NCBI GenBank assembly: GCA_030762935.1
Contig: CM060890.1
Span: forward strand, 151,500,129-151,564,128
Direction: 5' to 3'
DNA: 64,000 nt
DNA from: Hymenopus coronatus
Taxonomy: Eukaryota; Arthropoda; Insecta; Mantodea; Hymenopodidae
The translations under genes and the position numbers were made by a program. Below are positions 33,805 to 47,400 of the stretch, in pieces; the stretch's first letter is position 1; the number at the start of each line of letters is the position of its first letter. The notes under the pieces were generated by a model that saw only the letters and a program-made list of their open reading frames with translations, was not told the DNA's origin and ran no database searches.

Positions 33805-34660
33805 TGTGTTCCATTCACATGACTTTCTCTATATCTCTGCAAAAAAAATATTAAAAAGGTAATGCTTCTATTTACTTCATGCTAAACAAGAAGAAATTAG
33901 CAGCAATGGTCTTATTACTTGATTCCTTGTAAGTAGAAGCAAAATAAGGGAGTAGCATAGGTTAAAGTGATAGTCAAAAGCTGGTTGCTATGTGACTGAA
34001 GTTCCTTTGTTTCTATGGACCAGAGTTGACAAATTCCTGTATGAGAAAAGTATAAGTTTTTCAAAGATGAAACCAAAAAAATGGAATATTTAAAAAACTA
34101 TCTACTCCACGAAAAAAAAAAAAATGCATATAACATAAATGGTGTATTTTAATGTGCTCTACATTGTTTATGTGTTAAGTTTTTGTCCATTTCTTACAGT
34201 TTAGCTGTTATGCAAAGTTCCGTAAAATTCATCCAGAATAAAATAGCCTTCAGAGACTATACCCAGAAAATTTAAGATATACATTTTATTTGACAAGTAA
34301 ATATCTTAAATATAAGGGATTTTAATCAAAATCGTGAGAGCCATTTTTAAGAAAGTCAAAATTTTCGAAATTTTTTCCATGTAAAAAGTAGTTGGGGGTG
34401 GGGGATTTTCTTGAAAATCTTCGTTTTGCATCCTAGGAAGATACCAAATTCAAATACCAAGTTTGGTTTTTAGCGGTATTTTCGTTTTTGAGCTATGCTG
34501 CCCACAGACAGACACACACACACACAGACAGACACTTTTCTAAAAATGTTTTTTTTTGGTTTCAGGGGGTCTCAAAACATATATTTCCGGTGAAATCTCA
34601 GTATCAAATTTTTGGGTGCATTACAATACCTTCTCTATACGCTATGTACATAGTACGAGT
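33805..34660 (-). mobile_element. Near-complete copy of dispersed element D
   Basis: About 855 bp, the reverse complement of the copy at 60667-61535 over its whole length. It begins TGTTCCATTCACATGACTTT and passes through AAAAAGTAGTTGGGGGTGGG, GAGCTATGCTGCCCACAGAC and CTCAAAACATATATTTCCGG. It ends at the hairpin-like CTTCTCTATACGCTATGTAC near 34645. A CA/GA microsatellite (34507-34535) lies inside. There is no open frame longer than 60 codons, so it is non-coding. The family is not recognised. Confidence 0.85.
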
Positions 34661-35115
34661 AAGTAAGTAATAATAATACTAATAATAACAATAAAAATAT
34701 AAAATAAATAGCAATGGTATAATTAGAATAGATATTAAAGAATTTTATATACAATTATAATAATAAATAATAAAATAAATTATAATAAATAATGATTAAA
34801 AATAATAATAATAAAAAATTAAAATTAAATAAATTTATAAAAGAATAATAAATAATTAAATATATTAATTATAGTAAATAAAGTGATAATTGATATTAAT
34901 TAATAATAGTTTAAAATAATAACCTAAATTTTAAATATATATATAATTTAAAATTTTAGGTAATTAATAATAATTAATATAATACTTAAACATTTAAATA
35001 TTAAATGTAATTTTGATAAATATATAGGTTCAGATGCATAATTTAATTTAAATTATTTTGGTTAAGTTATTAATCTGACAATTGTATATTTATTTTATTT
35101 TGTAAATTTTAAAAA
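34660..35115. repeat. AT-rich low-complexity tract
   Basis: About 450 bp composed almost only of A and T (ATAATAATA, TAAATAAAT and similar). It starts at the end of element D. It may be an expanded microsatellite seeded by the element end. Confidence 0.8.
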
Positions 35116-35224
35116 AATGTTTAATATATGGAGTAAGGTTTGAGATATTTGCCCCGGTGTAAGTAATTAGATATCGGGGCATAGTATACAGTTTCTACTT
35201 TTATTTTTATTTTATTTTTAGTAC

Positions 35225-35515
35225 GAGAAAGTAAAAATAGAACTCGAATGCTGTGGAAAAATTTCCTGAAAATCTTTGCATTGTATCTTTGGAAAATACT
35301 GACCTTAAACATCAGATTTGGTTTCAACTGACATTTTATTTTTGTGTTATGATGTGCATGTCCAAATGCGTTCATGTGCATACATATATGCTTTTCTATA
35401 AATTATTTCTTGTGTATACAGGACTTCAAAACATATATTTCTGATGAAATCTCAAATTCAAATTTTTGGGTGCTATATATTACTTACCTTATTTACTGAC
35501 TGTAGCAGAGGAAGT
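35225..35515 (-). repeat. Fragment of dispersed element D
   Basis: AATTTCCTGAAAATCTTTGC, CTTTGGAAAATACTGACC, CTTCAAAACATATATTTCTG and TTTTTGGGTGCTATATATTA follow the element order. Confidence 0.75.
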
Positions 35516-35959
35516 AAAAAAGAAAAACAGATAGGATGTCAGCAACATAACTGAAAAACCAAAGTCAGTGTGAGTGGCTCAGATGGTTGATCTGAAGGTC
35601 ACTGATGCTTCAGAACACCATATAACCAAGACAATTTATAAAGAGTCACGAGACCAAGCAAATAACAACACATGTTCCATTCACATGACTTTCTCTACCT
35701 CTTCTGCAAACAAAGTATTCTTATAAACGATTATTCTTTTAACTACATCATGCTATTCAAGATAAATATTGTTCCTAGTAAACAGAAGGGAAATAAGGGA
35801 ATACACTAGGCTAAAGTGATAGTCAAATATTTTAAAAGCTAGTTGTCATGTAAAACAATTGAAAATTGTTTCTCTTTACATAGCCAGGAGTAAAAGAAGA
35901 AAGATGAAAGTAAAGATGGCTTCTTATTTGAGAACAGTTTAAGTACTGTAAAATTGAAA

Positions 35960-36310
35960 CCATGAAATGATTATCACAGAAATGGTTGTCAGACTAGCCT
36001 CCAGCCTCCTATACCCAAGGTCACAACTTCAAACCAAGAAAGGAATATCTCAGAAATGGTTGTCAGACTAGCCTCCTATACCCAAGGTCGCAGGTTCAAA
36101 TCAACAAAGGTATATCTCAGAAACGGTTGTCAGACTAGCCTCCTATACCCAAGGTCGCAGCTTCAAACCAAGAAAGGAATGTTGCAGAAATGGTTGTCAG
36201 GCAAGCCTCCTATACCCAAGGTCACAACTTCAAACCAACAAAGGAATAACTCAGAAATGGTTGTCAGACTAGCCTTCTATACCCAAGGTCGCAGCTTCAA
36301 ACCGGGTTGA
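35960..36310 (+). repeat. Tandem array of a SINE tRNA-like head, about 62-bp unit
   Basis: CAGAAATGGTTGTCAGACTAG recurs in about six head-to-tail copies at roughly 62-bp spacing. Each continues with CCTCCTATACCCAAGGTCGC and a B-box-like (GG)TTCAAA(TC). This is the anticodon and T-arm part of a tRNA-like promoter. The last unit runs into the SINE body at 36310. Confidence 0.85.
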
Positions 36311-36520
36311 TGGATTTTTTCAGGCATAAAAATTCTTACCATGGATTCCTTTGAAAGGAAAGTAAAACCTTCGTCTCATGTCACTGATTTATGGCAAATA
36401 AATGAACCTCAAGCCTAATAAACACGACTCTGAGCAAAATTAGGCGATCTTTCACACCAAGTATAGAATGGGCTGCTGAGAACACAATAGTTAAAGAGCA
36501 TCCATAAATAGAGCTCTATT
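36310..36520 (+). repeat. tRNA-derived SINE, family 2, copy 3
   Basis: Body with GGAAAGTAAAACCTTCGTCT, AACCTCAAGCCTAATAAAC, AAGTATAGAATGGGCTGCTG and AACACAATAGTTAAAGAGCA. It corresponds to the two copies at 26.4-26.9 kb and is more diverged. Confidence 0.8.
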
Positions 36521-37308
36521 TCCATTTCGAAAATGTTAACTCTACAAAAAACAGTAATTGACATAAATTGTGTTTTAACAAAACCTACAAAACTCAAGAT
36601 ATACAATTTATTTCTCACGTAAATATCTTTAACAACCAGTGTTTGAATCATATTTGTTAGAGCCAATTTTGAGAAAATCAACATTTTCGAAAATTCTTTG
36701 ATGTAAAGGCTAGTTTTATACATGGGGATTTTTCTGAACATGGTGTCACATCCAAAGAAGATAGTAAACTTAAATACCAAGTTTGGTATTCTACAAAATT
36801 TGCACTTTGAGTTATGTTTTCCACAGACACAAACATGAACCATTTCCTAAAAAAATTTATTTTAGATTTAGGGGAAGCTAAAACAACTATTTGTAGTAAA
36901 AACTCAGTGTCAAATTTTTGGATGAAATACAATATCTTCTCTACCTATTATGTACCTACATAGATAGCATTTGGCAGAGAAAGAAAAAGGATGTAAACTA
37001 GTAGAAAACACATTAAATATAACAAGTATAGAAAAATGCTATATTTAAACAAAAGGGCATTAAAGCTCAGTTTTCAATTTCCCTAAAGAAATAAATAGAT
37101 GAATAGCTTGAGAGAAGTTCCTTCAGAGGAAGAGAAGGAATAAGAATATGAGATAGTACTGCTTATACAATCAACAAAAAAAAAACAATTCTAACTCTTT
37201 AACTAATGAAAGACAGAACATGATAGAAAAGTCACTTATGGAGAAACTCATGTGAATGTATCACATAATATTCTTGATGTGTTAGTCATGTTGACACAGG
37301 GTACTCAC

Positions 37309-37559
37309 ATTCTTTGCAGCAGCTTTAAGAGCATTTGGTCCATTGTAACTGAGAACCTTGCACTTGGTGTAGGCAGGTGGCAGCACTTTGATCCAGCGCT
37401 TGGAGCTCAGCTCAAGATAACACAACATCGTGGAGATGTTTTCCTCCGGCAGGTCCAGCGCCATCACAGTCTCCTGTATAGAGAACGCCACCTCATGTCT
37501 GGAACACACCACACGATTCTTCCTAACTTCCTGGTCCACAGGTCCTTCCTCCTCCATCC
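37309..37559 (-). CDS. RECQL4: RECQL4-like helicase exon
   Basis: 251-bp exon. The acceptor is GTATTTGCTGGCAG and the donor is AAGAAT|GTGAGT. Two leading bases complete the codon begun in the 39662-39982 exon, and it ends in phase 0. Translation MEEEGPVDQEVRKNRVVCSR, then HEVAFSIQETVMALDLPEEN and TMLCYLELSSKRWIKVLPP matches the human HERAFPVQQTVEALDIREEA and TLLCYLELHPHHW blocks that follow the RecQ helicase core. The acceptor lies immediately beside a 41-bp minisatellite that fills the intron upstream. Confidence 0.95.
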
Positions 37560-37574
37560 CTGCCAGCAAATACA

Positions 37575-39305
37575 CAATCCATCAATACAAGTAACTGGCT
37601 GTTTACTGTATCACACATTCTATCAATACAAGTCACTGGCTGATTACTGTATATCATACCATCAATACAAGTCACTGGATGTTTAATCAATACAAGTCAC
37701 TGGATGTTTACTGTATATCATACCATCAATACAAGTAACTGGCTGTTTACGGTATCACACATACCATCAATACAAGTCACTGGCTGTTTACTGTATCACA
37801 CATAGCATCAATACAAGTCACTGGCGGTTTACTGTATCACACATAACATCAATGTAAGTCACTGGCTGTATTCTGTATCACATACCATCAATGCAAGTCA
37901 CTGGCTGTATTCTGTATTACACATATCATCCATACAAGTCACTGGCTATTTACTGTATATCATACCACCAATACAAGTTACTGGCTGTTTACTGTATATC
38001 ATACCATCAATACAGGTCACTGGCTATTTACTGTATATCATAACACCAACACAAGTCACTGGCTGTTTACTGTATATCATACCATCAATACAAGTCACTG
38101 TATATTTACTGTATATCATACAATCAATACAAGTCACTGGCTATTTACTGTATATCATACCATCAATACAAGTCACTGGCTATTTACTGTATATCATACC
38201 ACCAACACAAGTCACTGGCTGTTTACTGTATATCATACCACCAACACAAGTCACTGGCTGTTTACTGTATCACACATAGCATTAATACAAGACACTAGCC
38301 ACATACTGTATCACACATACCATCAATACAAGACACTGGCTGATTACTGTATCACACATACCATCAATACAAGACACTGGCTGTGTACTGTATCACACAT
38401 ACCATTAATACAAGACACTGGCTGTATACTGTATCACACATACCAACAATAAGTCACTGGCTGTTTAATGTATCACACATACCATCAATACAAGTCAGTG
38501 GCTGTTTAATGTATCACACATACCATCAATACAAGTCACTGGCTGTTTAATGTATCACACATAGCATTAATACAAGACACTAGCCACATACTGTATCACA
38601 CATACCATCAATACAAGACACTGGCTGATTACTGTATCACACATACCATCAATACAAGACACTGGCTGTGTACTGTATCACACATACCATTAATACAAGA
38701 CACTGGCTGTATACTGTATCACACATACCAACAATAAGTCACTGGCTGTTTAATGTATCACACATACCATCAATACAAGTCACTGGCTGTTTAATGTATC
38801 ACACATACCATCAATACAAGTCACTGGCTGTATTCTGTATCACACATACCATCAATGCAAGTCAGTGGCTGTATTCTGTACCACACATACTATTAATACT
38901 AGACACTGGGTGTATACTCTATCACACATACTACCAATACAAGACACTGGCTGTATTCTGTATCACACATACCATCAATACAAGTCACTGGCTGTATTCT
39001 GTATCACACATACCATCAATACAAGACACTGGCTGTATTCTGTATCACACATACCATCAATGCAAGTCACTGGCTGTATTCTGTACCACACATACCATCA
39101 ATACAAGACACTGGGTGTGTACTCTATCACACATACTATCAATACAAGTCACTGGCTGTATTCTGTATCTCACATATCATCAATACATATCGTTGGCTGT
39201 ATACTGTATCACACATACTACCAATACTAGTCTCTGGCTATATACTGTATCACACATACCACCAATACAAGTCACTGGTTGTGTTCTGTATTATACATAC
39301 TACCA
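37575..39305. repeat. Minisatellite array, 41-bp unit, in a RECQL4 intron
   Basis: About 42 head-to-tail units with landmarks CATCAATACAAGTCACTGGC and TACTGTATCACACATACCAT at 41-bp spacing. They occupy most of the 2.1-kb intron between 37559 and 39662. The block at 38271-38470 recurs at 38556-38755 with an offset of 285 bp, which is seven units less two bases, and includes the rare CATAGCATTAATAC and CCACATACTG variants. The array comes within about 16 bp of the splice acceptor at 37560. The + strand open frames of 121 and 213 codons are repeat artefacts. Confidence 0.95.
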
Positions 39306-39334
39306 ATAGATAGAGAATATACTTTTGAATAATT

Positions 39335-39375
39335 ACTTACAGAGATGTTGAGAAAGCCATGTGAATAGAGCATCA
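39335..39375 (+). repeat. Terminal scrap of dispersed element D
   Basis: ACAGAGATGTTGAGAAAGCC followed by ATGTGAATAGAGCATCA corresponds to the end at 61500-61535. Confidence 0.55.
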
Positions 39376-39617
39376 TATTTTTTAGACATAGGGTCATAAA
39401 TTTTGAAAACTGTTGAATTTCTACCTAATTATTTTGCCAAATAGCACGTTGGGGTTGTTTATATTGTTTATGTTGGGTGCATTTCATTTTGTGTTTTGTG
39501 TATTTTAGAGAGTCCATATATTGTGGGATTGTTTGATGTGTAAGTAAAAATTCATAGGACATTACTATTATTTGGTGAAAAATATTGTGACAAATGTATG
39601 GAACAGAAAGTATACTA

Positions 39618-41470
<1,853 letters not shown>

Positions 41471-44400
41471 AAAATTGTTTTCTCTGCTAGGTAAGTTTGT
41501 TAAAAAGGTCAAAGTGACAAAACCAGTTACAAATTGTTTTTCTCCTAGCTGGGTTCGTTCTGTGACTCATCTAAATTGGCAACACCAGTTAGATATTGTT
41601 TTCTCTCCTAGCTGTGTTTGCTACATAACTCATCTAAAGTGGTAGCACCAGTTAGAAATTGTTTTCTCTCCTAGCAGTGTTTACTACAATACTCATCTAA
41701 AGTAACAACACCAGTTAGTTATTGTTTTCTCTCCTAGCTGTGTTTGTTACATGACTCATCTATAATGGCACCACCAGTTAGATATTATTTTCTCTCCTAG
41801 CTGTGTTTGATACATAACTCATCTATAATGGCACCACCAGTAAGAAATTGTTTTCTCTCCTACCAGTGTTTGTTACAATACTCATCTACAGTGACAACAC
41901 CAGTTAGTTATTGTTTTCTCTCCTAGCTGTGTTTGTTACATGACACAACTAAGGTGGTAGCACCAGTCAGATATTATTTTCTCTCCTAGCTGTGTTTGTT
42001 ACAGGACACATCTAAAGTGGCACCACAAGTTAGATATTGTTTTCTCTCCTAGGTAATTTTGTTACATGGTTCAACTAAAGTGGCAACACGAGTTAGATTT
42101 TGTCTTCTCTCCTAGGTAATTTTGTTACATGGTTCATCTAGTGACAACACCAGTTAGATATTATTTTCTCTCCTAGCTGTGTTTGCTACATAACTCATCT
42201 ATAATGGCACCTCCAGTTAGAAAGTGTTTTCTCTCCTAGCACTGTTTGTTACAATACACATCTACAGTGACAAAACCAGTTAGTTATTGTTTTCTCTCCT
42301 AGCTGTGTTTGTTACATGACTCAACTAAGGTGGTAGCACCAGTCAGATATTATTTTCTCTCCTAGCTGTGTTTGTTACAGGACACATCTAAAGTGGCACC
42401 ACAAGTTAGATATTGTTTTCTCTCCTAGGTAATTCTGTAACATGGTTCATCTAAAGTGGCAACACGAGTTAGATTTTGTCTTCTCTCCTAGGTAATTTTG
42501 TTACATGGTTCATCTAGTGACAACACCAGTTAGATATTGTTTTCTCTCCTAGGTAATTTTGTTAAATGGTTCATCTAAAGTGGCAACACCAGTTATATTT
42601 TGTCTTCTCTCCTAGGCAGTCTTGTTACATGACTATCTAAAGTGGCAACTCCAGTTAGATATTGTTTTCTCTCCAAGCTGTGTTTGTTACATGGCTCATC
42701 TAAAGTGAAAACATCAATTACATATTGATTTCTCTCATAGGTAAGTTTGTTACATGACTCACTTAAAATGGTAACACCAGTTAGATATTGTTTTCTCTCC
42801 TAGCTGTGTTTGTTACATAAATCATCTAAACTGACAACACCAGTTACATATTGTTTTCACTCCTAGCTGTGTTTCTTAAAATACTCATCTAAAGTGACAA
42901 CACCAGTTAGATATTGTTTTCTCTCCTAGCTGTGTTTGTTGCATGACTTATCTAAAGTGGCACCACCAGTTATTGTTTTCTCTACTAGTTGTGTTTGTTA
43001 CATGACTCAACTAAAGTGGCACCACCAGTTATTGTTTTCTCTCCGAGTAATGTTTGTCACAGGACTCAACTAAAGTGGCACCTCAAGCTAGATATTGTTT
43101 TCTCTCCTAGTTGTGTTTGTTACATGACTCAACTAAAGTGGCACCACCAGTTATTGTTTTCTCTTCTAGTTGTGTTTGTTACAGGACTCAACTAAAGTGG
43201 CACCTCAAGTTAGACATTCTTTTCTCTCCTAGCTGGGTTTGTTACATGAGTCAACTAAAGTGGCAACTCAAGTTAGATATTGTTTTCTCTCCTAGCTGTG
43301 TTTGTTATATGACTCAACTAAAGTGGCACTACCAGTTACATGTTTTCTCTCCTAGCTGTGTTTGTTACATGAGTCAACTAAAGTGGCACCTCAAGTTAGA
43401 TATTGTTTTCTCTCCTAGCTGTGTTTGTTACATGAGTGAACTAAAGTGGCACCTCAAGTTAGTTATTGTTTTCTCTCCTAGCTGTGTTTGTTACATGACT
43501 CAACTAAAGTGGCAACTCAAGTTAGATATTGTTTTCTCTCCTAGCTGTGTTTGTTACAGGACTCATCTAAAGTGGCACCTCAAGTTAGATATTGTTTTCT
43601 CTCCTAGTTGAGTTTGTTACATGACTCAACTAAAGTGGCACTTCAAGTTAGATATTGTTTTCTCTCCTAGCTGTGTTTGTTACATGACTCAACTAAAGTG
43701 GCAACACCAGTTAGATATTGGTTTCCCTCCTAGCTGGTTTGTTACATGACACAACTAAAGTGGCAACACCAGTTAGATATTGTTTTCTCTCCCAGCTGTT
43801 TTGTTACATGACTCAACTAAAGTGGCACCACCAGTTACATATTGTTTTCTCTCCTTGCTGTGTTTGTTACATGACTCAACTAAAGTGGCACCACGAGTTA
43901 GATATTGTTTTCTCTCCCAGCTGTTTTGTTACATGACTCATCTAAAGTGGCAACACCAGTTAGATATTGTTTTCTCTCCTAGCTGTGTTTGTTGCATGAC
44001 TCAACTAAAGAGGCCACACGCGTTAGTTATTGTTTCCTCTCCTAGCTGTGTTTGCTACATAACTCATCTAAAGTGGTAGCACCAGTTAGATATTATTTTC
44101 TCTCCTAGCTGTGTTTGCTACATAACTCATCTATAATGGCACCACCAGTAAGAAATTGTTTTCTCTCCTAGCAGTGTTTGTTACAATACTCATCTAAAGT
44201 GGTAGCACCTGTAAGAAATTGTTTTCTCTGCTAGCAGTGTTTGCTACATAACTCATCTAAAGTGGTAGCACCAGTTAGATATTATTTTCTCTCCTAGCTG
44301 TGTTTGCTATATAACTCATCTATAATGGCACCACCAGTTAGAAATTGTTTTCTCTCCTAGCAGTGTTTGTTACAATACTCATCTAAAGTGACAACACCAG

Positions 44401-47400
44401 TTAGTTATTGTTTTCTCTTCTAGAAAAGTTTGTTACATAACTCATTTAAAGTGACTATACCAGTTAGATATTGTTTTCTCTCCTAGCTGTGTTTGTTACA
44501 TGACTCATCTACAGAGGTAACACCAGTTACATATTGTTTTCTCTCATAGCTTTGTTTGTTACACGACTCATCTAAAGTGGAAACACCAGTTGCATATTGT
44601 TTTCTCTCCTAGGTAAGTTTGTTATATGGCTCATCTAAAGTGGTAACACCAGTTTGATATTTTTTCTCTCGTAGGTAAGTTTATTACATGAATCATCTAC
44701 AGTGACAAAACCAGTTAGATATTGTTTTCTCTCCTAGCTGTGTAGGTTACATGACTCATCTAAAGTGGCACCACCAGTTAGATATTGTTTTCTCTCCTAG
44801 CTGTGTTCGTTAGATGACTCAACTATGGTGGTAGCATAAGTTAGATATTGTTTTCTCTCCTAGATGTGTTTGTTACATGACACATCTAAAGTGGCACCGC
44901 AAGTTAAATATTGTTTATTCTCCTAGGTAAGTTTGTTACATGGTTCATCTAAAGTGGTACACGAGCTAGATATTGTTTTCTCTCCCAGCTGTGTTTGTAA
45001 CATGACTCCGCTTGAGTGGCAACCCCAGTTAGATATTGTTTTCTCTCCGAGGTAAGTTTGTTACATAACTCATCTACAGCAACAGCAGCAGTTAGATGAT
45101 GTTTTCTCTCCTAGTTGTGTTTGTTACATAACTCGTCTAAAGTTGGAACACCAGTTAGATATTATTTTCTCTCCTAGCTGTGTTTGTTACATGACTCGTC
45201 TAAAGTGGCAACTCTAGTTAGAAATTGTTTTCTTTCCTAGTTGTGTTTGTTACATGGCTAATCTAAAGCGGCAACACAAGTTAGATATTGATTTCCCTCC
45301 TAGTTGTGATTGTTATATGACTCATCTATAGTGGCAACACATGTTAGATATTGTTTTCTTTCCTAGTTATGTTTGTTACATTACTCATCCTAAGTGAAAC
45401 CACAAGTTAGATATTGTTTTCTCTCCTAGCTAAGTTTATACATGCCTCATCTAAAGTGACAACATTCGCTAGTCATTGTTTTCTTTCCTAGCTGATTTGG
45501 TTACATGACTCATCTAAAGTGTCACCACCAGTTAGATAATGTTTTCTCTCTTAGCTGTGTTTGTTACATGATTCATCTTAAGTGGCACCACCAGTTAGAT
45601 ATTGTTTTCTCTCCTAGCTGTGTTTGTTACATGACTCATCTAAAGTGGCACTATCAATTAAATATTGTTTTCTCACCTAGCTGTGTTCGTTACATGACTC
45701 AACTTAAGTGGTAGCACCAGTTAGATATTGTTTTCTCTCCTATCTGTCTTTGTTGCATAACTCATCTAAAGTGGCACCACCAGTAAGATATTGTTTTCTC
45801 TCCTAGCTGTGTTTGTTACATGACTCAAATAAAGTGATAGCACCAGTTAGATATTGTTTTCTCTCCTAGCTGTGTTTGTTACATAACTCATCTAAAGTGG
45901 TAACACCAGTGAGATTTTGTTTTCTCTCATAGCTGTGTTTGTTACATGACTCAACTAAAGCGACAACACCCGTTAGATATTGTCTTCTCTCCTAGCTGTG
46001 TTTTTTGCATGAAACATATACAGAAGACCCGTTAGATATCGTTTTCTCTCCTAGCTGTGTTTGTTACATGATACATCTAAAGTAACACCACAAGTTAGAT
46101 ATTGTTTTCTCTCCTAGTTAAGTTTGTTACTTTGTCATCTTAAGTGGCAACATGAGTTATATTTTGTCTTCTCTCCTAGGTAATTTTGTTACATGGTTCA
46201 TCTAGTGACATCATCAGGTAGATATTGTTTTCTCTACTAAGTACGTTTGTTACATGGTTCATCTTAAGTGGCAACCCCAGTTACATTTTGTCTTCTCTCC
46301 TAGGCAGACTTGTTACATGATTCATTTTAAGTGGCAACACCAGTTAGATATTGTCTACTCTCTTAGCTAAGTGTATTACAAGAGTCATCTAAAGTGGCAA
46401 CTCCAGTTAGATATAGTTTTCTCTCCAAGCTGTGTTTGTTACATGACTCATCTAAAGTGAAAACACCAATTACATATTGTTTTCTCTCCTAGGTAAGTTT
46501 GTTACATGACTCTTTTAAAGTGGTAACACCAGATAGTTATATTTTTCTCTCCTAGGTAAGTTTGTTACATGACTCATCTAAAGTGGCAACAAATGTTAGA
46601 TATTGTTTTCTCTCCTAGGTAAGTTTGTTACATGAATCATCTAAAGTGGCACCACCAGGTAGTTATTGTTTTCTCTCCTAGGAAAGTTTGTTACGTGACT
46701 CATTTAAGTGAAAACACCAATTACATATTGTTTTCTCTCCTAGGTAAGTTTGTTACATAACTGATCTAAAGTGGCAAAACCAGATAGATATTGTTTTCTC
46801 TCCTAGGTAAGTTTGTTACATGACTCATCTAAAATGGCTATACAAGTTATATATTGTTTCCTCTCCTAGCTGTGTTCGTTATATGACTCATCTAAAGTGG
46901 CACAACAGGTTAGATATTGTCTTCTCTCCCAGCTGTGTTCGTTACATCACACATCTAAAGAGGCACCACCAGTTAGATATTGTTTTCTCTCCTAGTTGTG
47001 TTTGGTACATGACTCATCTAAAGTGGCACCACCAGTTAGATATTATTTTCTCTCCTAGCTGTGTTTGTTACATGACTCATCTAAAGTGGCACCACCAAAT
47101 AGATATTGTTTTCTCTCCTAGAAAAGTTTGCTACATGACTCATATAAAGTGGCACCTCCAGTTAGATATTGTTTTCTTTCCTAGGTAAGTTTGTTACATG
47201 ACTCATATAAAGTGGCAACGACATTTAGATATTGTTTTCTCTCCTAGGTAAGTTTCTTACATGACTCATTTAAAGTGGCAATTATAGTTACATATTGTTT
47301 TCTTTCCTAGGTAAGTTTGTTACATGACTCATCTAAAGTGGCACCAGCAGTTAGATATTGTTTTCTCTCCTAGGTAAGTTTCTTACATGCCTCATCTAAA

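Larger units (their letters stand above)
35665..36965 (-). repeat. Copy of dispersed element D split by a SINE with a head array
   Basis: The outer end is at 35665-35870 (TGTTCCATTCACATGACTTT, AGGGAAATAAGGGAATAC). The inner part resumes at 36520-36965 (AAGATATACAATTTATTTCT, TTAGAGCCAATTTTGAGAAA, TTTTTGGATGAAATACAATA). Between them, 35885-36520 is SINE family 2 with its amplified head. Confidence 0.75.

Noticed and set aside
31310..36310. True tRNA genes
   Set aside because: B-box and partial stems are present, but no complete cloverleaf with acceptor stem and intact D-arm could be closed in any of these units or SINE heads.
38668..39309. 213-codon + strand frame of repeated His/Thr/Tyr-rich peptide
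   Set aside because: Falls fully in the 41-bp minisatellite within a RECQL4 intron.
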